NCBI RefSeq assembly: GCF_008710275.1 | Contig: NZ_VYQE01000001.1 | Location: 496,001-560,000, forward strand | Reading direction: 5' to 3' | Length of the DNA stretch: 64,000 nucleotides | DNA from: Histidinibacterium aquaticum | Lineage (GTDB): Bacteria; Pseudomonadota; Alphaproteobacteria; Rhodobacterales; Rhodobacteraceae | Shown here: positions 26,358 to 34,112 of the stretch, piece after piece | Numbering within the stretch: the stretch's first letter is position 1 | Layout: every line of letters starts with the position of its first letter | The notes under the pieces: generated by a model | Database searches by the model: none | Seen by the model: the letters and a program-made list of their open reading frames with translations, nothing else | Told to the model about the DNA's origin: nothing | Translations under genes and position numbers: made by a program

Positions 26358-26585
26358 ATGCAGTGCCCAGTTGACGGAACCCAGCTCGTCATGAGCGAGC
26401 GCGCCGGTGTCGAGATTGATTATTGCCCGCAATGCAGAGGTGTCTGGCTTGATCGCGGAGAACTCGACAAGATCATCGAGCGCTCGGACGTCCCTGAGGG
26501 CCCACGCCGCGAGGCTTCCGACTATGGACGCTCATCGTCAAAGAAAAAGCGAGGCGGTCTCTTGGGCGAAATCTTTGATTTCTGA
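26358..26585 (+). CDS. TFIIB-type zinc ribbon protein (75 aa)
   Basis: The zf-TFIIB pattern is MQCPVDGTQL...VEIDYCPQCRGVWLDRGELDKII. The first metal-binding pair is reduced to a single Cys (CPVDG), while the second, CPQC, is intact. A basic SSSKKKRGG tail follows. An AAGGAGGGAGA ribosome site precedes ATG 26358. Function is unknown. Confidence 0.8.
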   Translation: MQCPVDGTQLVMSERAGVEIDYCPQCRGVWLDRGELDKIIERSDVPEGPRREASDYGRSSSKKKRGGLLGEIFDF

Positions 26586-26590
26586 CGCCG

Positions 26591-26974
26591 CTAATTGAGC
26601 ATTGCAGCCTTCAGGGCCCGGTGAAGGCTCCGCTCATCCGCAGGTTTGGCTAGCGTCGCCCGAGCTTGTCTATGGGCTTCGCTGAGCTGTTCAATTGGCC
26701 AAGCTGACACGACGACGAACGGGATACGGAAATCGGCCAGTTTCTCCGCCGCTGGCTCCGAAGTCTCTCCCCTAAGCCGCCCATCGAGGATGGCTGCGTC
26801 GAAGTTCTCGACCTCCACCAACATTCTGGCTTAAGCGTTGGAGTGAGCCATCTCGGCAGCGGTCCACCCCCAGCTCTCAATCATGTCCGCATAGTTCAGC
26901 GCTAGTATTGCCTCGTCCTCGATGACCAGGACGTTCGGCGAGCTACGAAGTTCAGTCACTTGTTCCCCTTCCAT
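26591..26974 (-). pseudogene. Response regulator receiver domain interrupted by an in-frame stop
   Basis: From ATG 26974 the frame gives NVLVIEDEAILALNYADMIE then ends at TAA (26833-26831). Three codons later the same frame continues (from 26824) with NFDAAILDGRL, the phospho-acceptor Asp region, VVVSAW and LAKPADE, the conserved Ser/Thr and Lys of receivers. The two halves together are one stand-alone receiver of about 127 residues. A single C-to-T change (CAA or CAG to TAA/TAG) would explain the break. It is probably nonfunctional unless read through. Confidence 0.82.
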
Positions 26975-27300
26975 CGGGAGAAGAGACCGATTGGCCCCTG
27001 TGGGTGCAGAATGGCTGGAGAGAGGCTGGTGGCTCCAATGCCTTGGTGCGTACGTGGTAAACAAACGGTGCCGTTCAGCCGAAGGTTCCTGCACTGCAGA
27101 AGTTCAGAGGACGATGGAGGCGCGAACACCAGAGCGGAGTTCAGGAGTAGACTCCAATTCGCGCCTCGCACCGCCTCCCAACAGCACGCTCGTGAAAACG
27201 AGGGAAGCACACGAGCGCGCTTGTCCAAGAGTAACGAGACGGGGGTGCGGATGTTCCCGCCTTGGGTTGGCCCCGAGCGCCTCTCGGCCGCTCAGCGTGA
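26975..27300. other. 326-bp stretch without a supported gene
   Basis: Open frames on both strands are long only because of base composition and have no recognisable domain, start signal or codon pattern. It lies upstream of the broken receiver gene and may be decayed. Confidence 0.45.
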
Positions 27301-27450
27301 TCAGAAGAAGAGCGCGAGTGCTATCGCCGGGGCCAAGACAATTGCGTGGGCGCCAATGAAGCGCACAGCGGCCTCAACCAATGCCTTGGCTTCGGGATCA
27401 TTTACGTTCTGCGCCCAGGCTTTCGCGGATCGGTTCGGAATGTGACTCAT
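27301..27450 (-). CDS. Small single-span membrane protein (49 aa)
   Basis: From ATG 27450 (AAGAG upstream) the peptide MSHIPNRSAKAWAQNVND is followed by VRFIGAHAIVLAPAIALALF, a C-terminal transmembrane segment. No family is recognised. Confidence 0.5.
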   Translation of the reverse strand: MSHIPNRSAKAWAQNVNDPEAKALVEAAVRFIGAHAIVLAPAIALALFF

Positions 27451-27533
27451 GGGTTCGACTCTTCTTGAACGCCCCCCACACTCGACGCTTTGAACGGGGC
27501 ACGATGCTGGCCGGTTCCCGGCTATTTGGCGGC

Positions 27534-27809
27534 TTATGGTGCCTGCGACCGGTCCGCGAGAACGAAGTCGGGAAAGGCTCGTAGGAACGCCGCGCCGTCC
27601 TCGATCCGGCGAAAGTGAAATGCCATGGCATCGCACCCGAAGCTCTTGGCCGTGCCCTCCGCGAAGTTTCCTACACCGACGTTCTCGCGGCACCAGCGGA
27701 TCGCGTCACCTAGACGATTGCCGAGGCCTGTTGGTGGAACAAGTACCTTCACGCGGATAGGGAAAGAGAGGTCATCGCGCTGGCTGGACGGCATGGTGCG
27801 GCGAGTCAT
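27534..27809 (-). CDS. Hypothetical protein (91 aa), mobile-element associated
   Basis: From ATG 27809 (27794 is an alternative) the core reads LSFPIRVKVLVPPTGLGNRL then AIRWCRENVG and AMAFHFRRIEDGAAFLRAF. This compact alpha/beta pattern recurs among short hypothetical proteins of alphaproteobacterial islands, to my recollection. No function is known. Confidence 0.55.
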   Translation of the reverse strand: MTRRTMPSSQRDDLSFPIRVKVLVPPTGLGNRLGDAIRWCRENVGVGNFAEGTAKSFGCDAMAFHFRRIEDGAAFLRAFPDFVLADRSQAP

Positions 27810-27905
27810 CAGAGTGCCTAGATGTGAGTGACGAGCCAGCAGAATGCCGTCACTCAACGCCCTAGCCAAGCCGCACGTCGCGCCAACCCCGCGTAGCAGT
27901 CCGGT

Positions 27906-28226
27906 CTACTTGATCCGAAGCTCTTCGAGGTCCTTCCCGGCTTCGACCCATTCCTTGACCCACTCGGGACGGCGGCCCCTGCCGGTCCAGGTGACGTCGC
28001 TGTTCTCGGGGTGCCGAAACTGCGGGGCTCCCTTTGACCCGGTCTTCTTGGTCTTCCCGCCGGTCAACTCGGAAAGCGAAAAGCCGTACTGCTTGGCCGC
28101 GTCCTCGGCTGCCTTCCGGGCCGCCTCGCGCTCGCGCTTGTCGACTTGCGTCAGCGCCTTCTCCACGTCCTTGCGGAGGGAGATGAGTTCAGTCCTAGAG
28201 AACTCGTTCAGGTCGATTTTTGCCAT
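27906..28226 (-). CDS. H-NS family nucleoid protein (HvrA-like)
   Basis: The N-terminal oligomerisation helix (MAKIDLNEFSRTELISLRKD...) is followed by a linker and the DNA-binding motif TWTGRGRRPEWVKEWVE near residues 78-95. This is the H-NS/HvrA arrangement found in Rhodobacter. It is 106 residues from ATG 28226. Carriage on the island suggests a xenogeneic silencer that keeps island or host genes repressed; this is inferred. Confidence 0.88.
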   Translation of the reverse strand: MAKIDLNEFSRTELISLRKDVEKALTQVDKREREAARKAAEDAAKQYGFSLSELTGGKTKKTGSKGAPQFRHPENSDVTWTGRGRRPEWVKEWVEAGKDLEELRIK

Positions 28227-28409
28227 CTCTGTCTTCCGTAATCATGTTTTGAGTGGGCAATCCGAGCGTTCATAAATTTATTCAGCGCTTCAATCACCGT
28301 CTGGGGCAACATACATCAGGAACAATCAACATCGTAGACCTATTGCCAGTAGCCATCTCGGCGCAAGGATCCATAAGATAGAGCTCGCATTCAGCACGGA
28401 GCGCAGACC

Positions 28410-28667
28410 ATGATTGAGGCCAACGAAGAGCTGATGCAGCGCCGATTCGACATCAAGATTCAGGAGCGGCGCCGCGATTGGTGGCCTATCGCGATGGCGA
28501 GCTTTGCAGTTATTCTGGGCTTCTGGAACGGCGAGGGGAATATCTGGCTTCGCCTTAGCGGGGGAGAAGCCTTCGTGGCGGTTTTCCTATTCATCATTCT
28601 GCGCGAGGTGCTCGATATCAATGTCATGCTGCTGAGACGCGACCTCGCGCGCTCGATGGGGCGATAG
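28410..28667 (+). CDS. Small two-span membrane protein (85 aa)
   Basis: ATG 28410 follows CACGGAGCGCAGACC. Basic residues (FDIKIQERRRDWW) precede a hydrophobic segment, then GGEAFVAVFLFIILREVLD forms a second. The C-terminus is cytosolic and basic. No family is recognised. It is convergent with the 780-aa gene, with eight bases between their stops. Confidence 0.6.
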   Translation: MIEANEELMQRRFDIKIQERRRDWWPIAMASFAVILGFWNGEGNIWLRLSGGEAFVAVFLFIILREVLDINVMLLRRDLARSMGR

Positions 28668-28675
28668 GCTTAACC

Positions 28676-31018
28676 TCACCGCCCTCCTTGATAAGACATA
28701 AGCCCGGCGGGAGACGCCCCCGCCGCCGGAGCAGCAGGGTTCGAACGCCGCATCAGCGCCTCCACGATGGCCCTGCGGTGGTCGGTGCTAGCGACCGCGT
28801 CCCTCAGGCTGTTCCCCCTGCGTCTGACCATGGCGTCCGCGACCTTGCCCACGCCCCAGCCTGCCGCCGGTAGCGCAAGGGCAGTGGGACCGGCCGCGTA
28901 GGTCGCGCCGCCGGTGATTGCCACACCGGGCAGTGAATTGAGCGAGAAGAGGCGGCCAAGGCCGCGCAGCGTCTTCACCCCGGCCCCGCCCTGGGCGATG
29001 GAGCGCATGAGGCGGACTTCCTCGTCGCTGAAGCCCCGAAGATTGCGCGGGTTTCGCAGTAAGGTCCGGAAGCGGCTCTGGAGCGTCCGCTCGAAGTTGT
29101 CGTAGTTGCTCGCGTCGTCGATGATGCTCTCGATCCGACCAAGACGGCTCATCCGGGCCCAGAGCTGGCGCGCTTCTCGCAGCATCCCGCCCTGGTCGCT
29201 CAGCTCCTCCACCGTGTCGTCGATCCGGTCGATGGCGACCATGGCAAGCCGACGCTCATCGGGGTCCAGCGAGCTGGCCGCGTTGCCCGCGATCCGGCGC
29301 AGGATTTGCATGTCACTCATGGACGCCGCGCCGCGCCTCGCCATCTCGTCCATCTCGTCCAGGACGACGCTCAGGCGGGGGTGAAGCCGGGGATGGTAAC
29401 CCTCGGCGCGCAGGGCCCTCTCAGAGCCCCGTGCGAGGCTCGTGACGCTCTGGCCGGGGATTGAGCCGCCCGACCGGTCCACGGCGGCGTAGAGGCGCTG
29501 TGACGCCTCCTTGAGGCTCTCCATGGTCGGAACGGCCTCCCGGAGCACAGGATTGCGGCTCAGCGCTCGTGCAGCCCGTGAGAAGCCCTCGCCGATGCCG
29601 GTGACAGCGCCTCCACCAAGAGCGCCCACACCTGCCCCGATGGCACCGCCCATCACGCGGCTTCCGGTGTCCTCGCCTTCCATCGCGCCCATGGTGGCAC
29701 CGGAGGCAGCGCCAACGCCCGCACCACGGAGCAAGCGACCTCCGACGGTGCGGGCTCCGTTGATGACGGCACTTGCTCCCTTGCCGGGTCCGAGGATCGC
29801 ACCGAGCGTGTCAGCCGTGATCGCCATGGCGGGAGCCTCCTCGCGCAGCTCCTCCTGCCGCCTGCGGTAGAACTCGGTGCGCTCGTCTGCATCGCCCCGA
29901 CCGATCATCTGGTCGAAGCGGCCAGCGGCTTCGTCGCCGACAAGCCCCATTGTCATCATCTCGCCAGCGCTGTTGATGGCTGCGCCGATGTTTGCCCCGA
30001 GCTGCTGCCTACGGGCTTGGTCGTTGACTTCCCAGGCCCGCGCCTCCTGCGGGGTCTGTATATTGCCGTATCCTCCGGGAGTGCTGTCCAGGTGGCCTTG
30101 TGCGGGCGTCGTGACGCCACTTCGCGCCGGGATCGAAGGCGCATCATCGAGACCCGAGCGGTAGGCAGAGCGGCCGAAGCCGCGTTGTGCCTTCGCATCG
30201 TCGGCATACTGCGTCACCGGCTGCGCTGGGCGGGGCGTGGAGGGCGAACCTTGTCCTGGAGGGGGAATGCGTACCGTCTGACCGGCCGGGGCTCCTGACG
30301 CTCCCGTGGCGCGTCTGGCGCGTTCGGCACGAGCGAGTTCGAGAAGGTCGTCAATTTGGGACTGCTGTGCATCCCGCTTCTCCTGCTCTGCGGCAATGGC
30401 AGCGCGGCCGATGGCCTCGCGCTGAGCCGGGGTCAGCTCGCCCCTCGAAGCGGCAGGAGGCGGAATGCGAACAATGGCAGGGCCGGACGGGTCCACTGGA
30501 AGGCTGGGAGCACGCTGCGGTGTGGCCTGGGCATCCCACGGCTGCGGCATTGGCGACGGCACCCGAACCGGAGAACGGGGCGAAGGTTGCATCTGCGACG
30601 GCTGCTGTGGAGCAGCTTGGCGAGCGCGCGCGGCAGCCTCTCCTGGAACGTCCGGTGCAATGAAGGTCTGCGGCGCTGCGCTCGTGGACTGCGAGGTTTG
30701 CAGCGGCGAAGCCTGCGACGGGGAAGCGACGGGCCTCTGACCCGACCGCTCCGGAAGATAGCTGGACAGAGGTTCCTTGGACGGCTGCCCCCCGAGGATC
30801 GCCCCCATTCGAAGCGGCTGATAACCGTGTTCTGTCAGCGACTTATTGGGCTGACTCCTCCTCGGAGGGTCCATGAGCAGGTTCGCAATCACGGAGATGA
30901 TCCCGCCGCCTTCGAAATGGGAGCCGGAGCGTCCGGGGCCCCCACCGTCGAACATGTCGCCGATTGACTGGTATTGGGTCGAGCGCCGCTGCTGGGGCAC
31001 TTTCGTCGTTGTCATCAT
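28676..31018 (-). CDS. Large disordered / glycine-zipper protein, phage-ejection-like
   Basis: The 780-residue protein has a Pro/Gln/Ser/Ala-rich low-complexity N-terminal half (about 1-330). A Gly/Ala zipper follows (about 416-475, GAGVGAASGATMGAMEG and GGAIGAGVGALGGGAV), then a helical region and a second Gly/Ala-rich hydrophobic stretch (about 694-730). This plan resembles internal virion or DNA-transfer proteins that insert into membranes during phage DNA ejection, but I find no decisive motif. It is the last gene of an eight-gene overlapping operon that includes the primase-polymerase. ATG 31018 overlaps the upstream stop (ATGA); 31015 is an alternative. Confidence 0.7.
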   Translation of the reverse strand: MMTTTKVPQQRRSTQYQSIGDMFDGGGPGRSGSHFEGGGIISVIANLLMDPPRRSQPNKSLTEHGYQPLRMGAILGGQPSKEPLSSYLPERSGQRPVASPSQASPLQTSQSTSAAPQTFIAPDVPGEAAARARQAAPQQPSQMQPSPRSPVRVPSPMPQPWDAQATPQRAPSLPVDPSGPAIVRIPPPAASRGELTPAQREAIGRAAIAAEQEKRDAQQSQIDDLLELARAERARRATGASGAPAGQTVRIPPPGQGSPSTPRPAQPVTQYADDAKAQRGFGRSAYRSGLDDAPSIPARSGVTTPAQGHLDSTPGGYGNIQTPQEARAWEVNDQARRQQLGANIGAAINSAGEMMTMGLVGDEAAGRFDQMIGRGDADERTEFYRRRQEELREEAPAMAITADTLGAILGPGKGASAVINGARTVGGRLLRGAGVGAASGATMGAMEGEDTGSRVMGGAIGAGVGALGGGAVTGIGEGFSRAARALSRNPVLREAVPTMESLKEASQRLYAAVDRSGGSIPGQSVTSLARGSERALRAEGYHPRLHPRLSVVLDEMDEMARRGAASMSDMQILRRIAGNAASSLDPDERRLAMVAIDRIDDTVEELSDQGGMLREARQLWARMSRLGRIESIIDDASNYDNFERTLQSRFRTLLRNPRNLRGFSDEEVRLMRSIAQGGAGVKTLRGLGRLFSLNSLPGVAITGGATYAAGPTALALPAAGWGVGKVADAMVRRRGNSLRDAVASTDHRRAIVEALMRRSNPAAPAAGASPAGLMSYQGGR

Positions 31019-31272
31019 TGGGGTGCCCTCCGGCTCTCCAGTGTTTCGTTTACCGCGAGCTTCACCCTCTCTTCGAAGGCGGAAGCTGGCTCGTCGTCGT
31101 CTGCGTCGAAGAAGTCGGTGTCGTTTGGGCCATAGATGACGACCGCTCGCCTGAAGCGTTCGACCTCGCTGCCATCTGCTGCGTCGAAGAAGGTGCGGAA
31201 GAAGACGAAGATAGGCTCATCGGCCGGGGCGCGCTTGCGCTCGACTTGCTTCAACCTTTGTTCCAGTCTCAT
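31015..31272 (-). CDS. Hypothetical protein (85 aa)
   Basis: An N-terminal basic helix MRLEQRLKQVERKR precedes IFVFFRTFFDAAD and an acidic stretch FFDADDDEP, ending in a helix. It overlaps both neighbours by four bases (ATGA). No family is recognised. Confidence 0.65.
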   Translation of the reverse strand: MRLEQRLKQVERKRAPADEPIFVFFRTFFDAADGSEVERFRRAVVIYGPNDTDFFDADDDEPASAFEERVKLAVNETLESRRAPQ

Positions 31273-31433
31273 TGGGTTTCCTCCGGCTCACAGTAGCGAC
31301 GCTCCCATTCCTCGGGCGTCATCTCGCCTTCCGGCTCATCGACTCCGACCGGGGAACGCCGGATGACCAACCGCTCCTTGCCAGCCACTCTGCGGCCATC
31401 CTCGAGCTTTCGAACGCGGTGCTTGACGGTCAT
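31269..31433 (-). CDS. Small hypothetical protein (54 aa)
   Basis: The peptide begins MTVKHRVRKLEDGRRVAGKE and ends EWERRYCEPEETQ. Its start at 31433 overlaps the upstream stop by four bases, and its TGA overlaps the next ATG (CAATGA). The perfect fit in the overlapping chain is the main support. The first part is basic, the second acidic. Confidence 0.65.
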   Translation of the reverse strand: MTVKHRVRKLEDGRRVAGKERLVIRRSPVGVDEPEGEMTPEEWERRYCEPEETQ

Positions 31434-31915
31434 TGGCTTCCCTCCAGTGCAGCGATGCGACGCTCCAGTTCGGTGAGTTCCAGCGTCTTCCGGTAGCCCT
31501 CCACCAGAGCCATCACGGACGCAGCCTCGACAGGGGTGAGTTCACCTTCTGAGACAGCCCTGAGGACGGCGGAAGCGGCCTCTGAGGCCTCCTGCGCGTT
31601 GGTCATCGGCGGAAGGTCGAACTGGACCGGCGCGTCCTTCTTCGCGGGCGCGATCCGCTCCAGGCAGAGACGCAGAGCCGTGGTGTCGCCTTCGAGAGCC
31701 AGCTCGACGGCCTTCCGGGTCAGGCCCTCGGCCTCGCCTTCAAGCAGCTCTTCGACGGCGCGTGTAGTGCGGTGGCGAGCACCTGCAGGCCGTCCGGGGT
31801 TGCCGGGCGCGAAGGTGCCGTCCGGGTTGCGGCGGTCCGTTGTGGAGCCGTTGTTACGGTCGGCTGGAGCACGGCAAATGCCATGCAACGGGATCCCGTA
31901 AACATAAGTGAACAC
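31430..31915 (-). CDS. DUF5681 family protein
   Basis: The family core GTFAPGNPGRPAGARHRTTR is followed by AVEELLEGEAEGLTRKAVEL and RLCLERIAP, continuing to a coiled-coil tail LERRIAAL. DUF5681 proteins occur in prophages and satellites; their basic N-terminal segment suggests nucleic-acid binding. GTG 31915 shares its first base with the preceding stop (TAGTG) and has a strong GGGAGGGG site. A role in packaging or replication is inferred only from genome context. Confidence 0.85.
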   Translation of the reverse strand: MFTYVYGIPLHGICRAPADRNNGSTTDRRNPDGTFAPGNPGRPAGARHRTTRAVEELLEGEAEGLTRKAVELALEGDTTALRLCLERIAPAKKDAPVQFDLPPMTNAQEASEAASAVLRAVSEGELTPVEAASVMALVEGYRKTLELTELERRIAALEGSQ

Positions 31916-33009
31916 TAAACCCCTCCCCCTGTGGCTTGGGCTGCATGCAGCTCTGTGACGTTCGAGGCTGACGGACGCAGACGGCTCAGTCGGTAGGTCC
32001 GTGGCTGCTTTCCAGCGATGTGGTGCTCGGCGACAGTGAGAAGCCCAGCCTCCTGAAGCGCCTTGCGAGCCGCGAAGAAACGCTCCCGGGAAAGGTCCGT
32101 ATGGCCTGCTGCTTTCATTGCGGCATGGTCGAGCGGAAAGGCCACTGCGGGTCGGTGTCCGTGTTGGCTCTGCAAGACGACGAAGAGGCCCAGGGCATCG
32201 GTGGCGTTGGGCATCGCCATGATCGCATCGAGGGCCTGCCGGTTGATCCTGAACTCGCTGTTTCGGCCTCGAAACACGTTGCCCTCCAGACGCTTCGACC
32301 ACGCCCAGGCAGCAATCTTGCGAAGCTCTTCATCCGGGATGCTGGCAGGGTCCTCGCACTCGTCGTCCCGGATGAAGGCCAAGTTGCCGAAGAGTTCGTC
32401 GGTGTCATCGACGGTCTCGACCATCTGGATCGCGGCGACGCTGAGCGCGTAGTTGCGCGTGCCCTTCTCGATCCCTTGCGAACGTTGCTTTTGGCTGGGG
32501 GTCTGGAGGAGGAGTTCGGGCAGGGTGTCGGAAGTAAGGTTGCCCTTATCCTGGACGTAGCTGCCACCATCGGCCCGCACCGAACCTGGTCCGGCGACGT
32601 AGGAATTCGCGCCGCGCTTGATGTCGACCGGCAGGCCTTCCTTGCGGAGGTTCGGATACTGGCCGGACGCACTGGCTCGGTAGTAGAGATGCCGACCGCG
32701 CGGGGTACGGACGTGAACAGGAGACGCGCCGAAGCGCGCCTCCATATTCTCGATGAGCTTGGGGTCATCCACGTCGCAATCGACTACGGCAAGGCCGTCC
32801 AGGCGGACGCCATAGCAGGTGGAGCCAGTGCGGTGCATCGGCGCGAGGACACGCTTCAGCGGCAGCCGTGACTTTCCCTTGAAGCCAATGATCGGGCTCT
32901 TGCCGTCCTCCCCGCCACCGAGTGGCAGCAGGGAGAAGCCAGCGTGATGCAGACGGGCCATCTCGTCGGACGGGATGGCGGAAGGAACGAGGCGAGGAAG
33001 AGCGGTCAT
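31915..33009 (-). CDS. Bifunctional DNA primase/polymerase (Prim-Pol) protein
   Basis: The N-terminal Prim-Pol (AEP) domain (about 10-200) contains VVDCDVDDPKL (Asp77, Asp79, metal ligands), TPRGRHLYYR and DIKRGANSYVAGPGS. A winged-helix-like C-terminal part (about 290-345, FFAARKALQEAGLLTV) may bind DNA. No helicase domain is fused, so unwinding would come from the host or a helper. It is the probable replication initiator of the island. ATG 33009 overlaps the upstream stop. Confidence 0.88.
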   Translation of the reverse strand: MTALPRLVPSAIPSDEMARLHHAGFSLLPLGGGEDGKSPIIGFKGKSRLPLKRVLAPMHRTGSTCYGVRLDGLAVVDCDVDDPKLIENMEARFGASPVHVRTPRGRHLYYRASASGQYPNLRKEGLPVDIKRGANSYVAGPGSVRADGGSYVQDKGNLTSDTLPELLLQTPSQKQRSQGIEKGTRNYALSVAAIQMVETVDDTDELFGNLAFIRDDECEDPASIPDEELRKIAAWAWSKRLEGNVFRGRNSEFRINRQALDAIMAMPNATDALGLFVVLQSQHGHRPAVAFPLDHAAMKAAGHTDLSRERFFAARKALQEAGLLTVAEHHIAGKQPRTYRLSRLRPSASNVTELHAAQATGGGV

Positions 33010-33236
33010 GCAGCATCCTCCTTCGGCTCTGGCTGAGCGTCCTGCGCTCGCCGGAGGGCGTTCAGCAGCTCGGGCAGAAGCTCCGCCTTTAAGGCGATGC
33101 CCTGCTTGCCCGGCCTCATCTCGTCCCCCGCGTCGTAGAAGACGCGGAGGTTGATCATGTCGTGGCCCTTGTAGTCGTCGCGGGACACGCGCAGCTCTTC
33201 GCGGGCGTTCTTGCGGATGCTGGCAAGGACGGTCAT
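33006..33236 (-). CDS. PC4/p15-like transcriptional coactivator domain protein
   Basis: This 76-residue protein matches the PC4/YdbC fold: ELRVSRDDYKGHDMINLRVFY strands, then RPGKQGIALKAELLPELLNAL. PC4-like domains bind single-stranded DNA as dimers. The gene overlaps both neighbours by four bases and is immediately upstream of the primase, fitting an ssDNA-binding role in replication. Confidence 0.85.
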   Translation of the reverse strand: MTVLASIRKNAREELRVSRDDYKGHDMINLRVFYDAGDEMRPGKQGIALKAELLPELLNALRRAQDAQPEPKEDAA

Positions 33237-33337
33237 CGGCTCCGCCCTCCGAAGGCCAGTTCGGCCACGGCGCGAGCCGCTGGTTCGGAGAGAGCGTGAC
33301 GCTGACGGATATGGCGGATGCGCTGATCATGGGTCAT
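33233..33337 (-). CDS. Tiny basic protein (34 aa)
   Basis: MTHDQRIRHIRQRHALSE followed by an Ala-rich helix. It is basic and possibly helical. Support comes from four-base overlaps with the genes before and after it in the operon. Confidence 0.6.
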   Translation of the reverse strand: MTHDQRIRHIRQRHALSEPAARAVAELAFGGRSR

Positions 33338-33720
33338 GCCGCCTCCGCCGTCTTGGGAGCCTGGGCACCGAGGGTCTCGACCTGCGAACGCAGCACGTAG
33401 ACTCCGAACCGCGTGGGCGGGTCGTTGGTGTCGTCCTCGAAGAAGAGCGTCTCGATGTCTGCGCCGTGCTCGCGCTTGAGGACGTAGACGACATCCGAGA
33501 GCCTGACGGGGCTCGCACAGTAGAGCGGCGAGCGCCGCAGCGCTTCGAGCACCTGGCGGTAGGTGGTCGAGATTGCGCTCGTGGTCTCGTTTCCTTCGCG
33601 GTCGGTCAGCCTGTAGAGTACGGCGGCGCGGGTGTTCGGCAGGTCCTTCCTGCGCATGATCCATCGGGTATCCGACGGAGGATGGATGCCTCTGGATTCC
33701 TTGGGAGTTTCAGTAGTCAT
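33334..33720 (-). CDS. Hypothetical winged-helix-like protein (128 aa)
   Basis: ATG 33720 has AAGGACGAGCAG upstream and begins the operon. The region about 38-100 (TTYRQVLEALRRSPLYCAS...SDVVYVLKREHGADI) has the helix-helix-strand layout of a winged helix, followed by TRFGVYVLRS. It may be the regulatory or ori-binding protein of the replication operon; this is inference. Confidence 0.7.
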   Translation of the reverse strand: MTTETPKESRGIHPPSDTRWIMRRKDLPNTRAAVLYRLTDREGNETTSAISTTYRQVLEALRRSPLYCASPVRLSDVVYVLKREHGADIETLFFEDDTNDPPTRFGVYVLRSQVETLGAQAPKTAEAA

Positions 33721-33734
33721 TCTGCTCGTCCTTG

Positions 33735-33763
33735 TTGATTGGACGGGCGGACTGCGCTATATC
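33735..33763 (+). promoter_or_regulatory. Candidate sigma-70 promoter on plus strand
   Basis: TTGATT (33735-33740) and TATATC (33758-33763) are separated by exactly 17 bases. They lie in the gap between the AlpA-like gene and the primase operon, facing opposite to both, and precede a terminator-like hairpin at 33789-33825. Confidence 0.5.
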
Positions 33764-33769
33764 CCTTGT

Positions 33770-33825
33770 ACCGCTACACGAGATTGCGCCCCCGCCGCCC
33801 GTTCCGGGTTGGTGGGGGTTTCTCG
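33770..33825 (+). ncRNA. Candidate short antisense RNA (about 55-60 nt)
   Basis: The start is predicted a few bases after the -10 at 33758-33763. The transcript would end in the hairpin CCCCCGCCG-CCC (33789-33800) / GGG-T-TGGTGGGGG (33806-33818) followed by TTTCTC. It is complementary to the leader of the minus-strand replication operon if that operon is transcribed from further upstream. This resembles the arrangement of antisense regulators of replication and immunity, but existence of the RNA is untested. Confidence 0.4.
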
Positions 33826-34020
33826 TTAAGCGGCTTCCCGCATCTCTGCGGCCTTCGCGATTGCCTCCTCGATTTCGGACATGCGCCAACGGCTCATCCC
33901 ACCAATCTTGATGGGCGGAGGGAACGTGCCGTCTGCGACACGCCGCCACCAGGTGGCGACTGACGCGTTGATCATTTTCGCGCCGTCTTTATCGCGGATG
34001 AGTGGATCGGTGATCGTCAT
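33826..34020 (-). CDS. AlpA/excisionase-like HTH regulator
   Basis: The 64-residue MerR-like wing protein has SVATWWRRVADGTFPPPIKIGG and SRWRMSEIEEAIAK, the AlpA/Xis signature, with Trp/Arg at the recognition turn. Such proteins act as excisionases or activators of integrase genes in P4-like elements. It lies between the replication operon and the hypothetical gene at 34113. Confidence 0.85.
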   Translation of the reverse strand: MTITDPLIRDKDGAKMINASVATWWRRVADGTFPPPIKIGGMSRWRMSEIEEAIAKAAEMREAA

Positions 34021-34112
34021 TTCTCAGCCTCGCGCTTGATTGCGTAGGGCTGAGATATCTGACGACTCTTAGTGCGGCACTTTCGAAGAAATGGACATGA
34101 TTTTTTCGAAAG

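Noticed and set aside
26922-27445. Overlapping plus-strand frames of 145 and 161 codons
   Set aside because: They run antisense to the receiver pseudogene and the 49-aa gene, and lack starts with ribosome sites and any domain signal.
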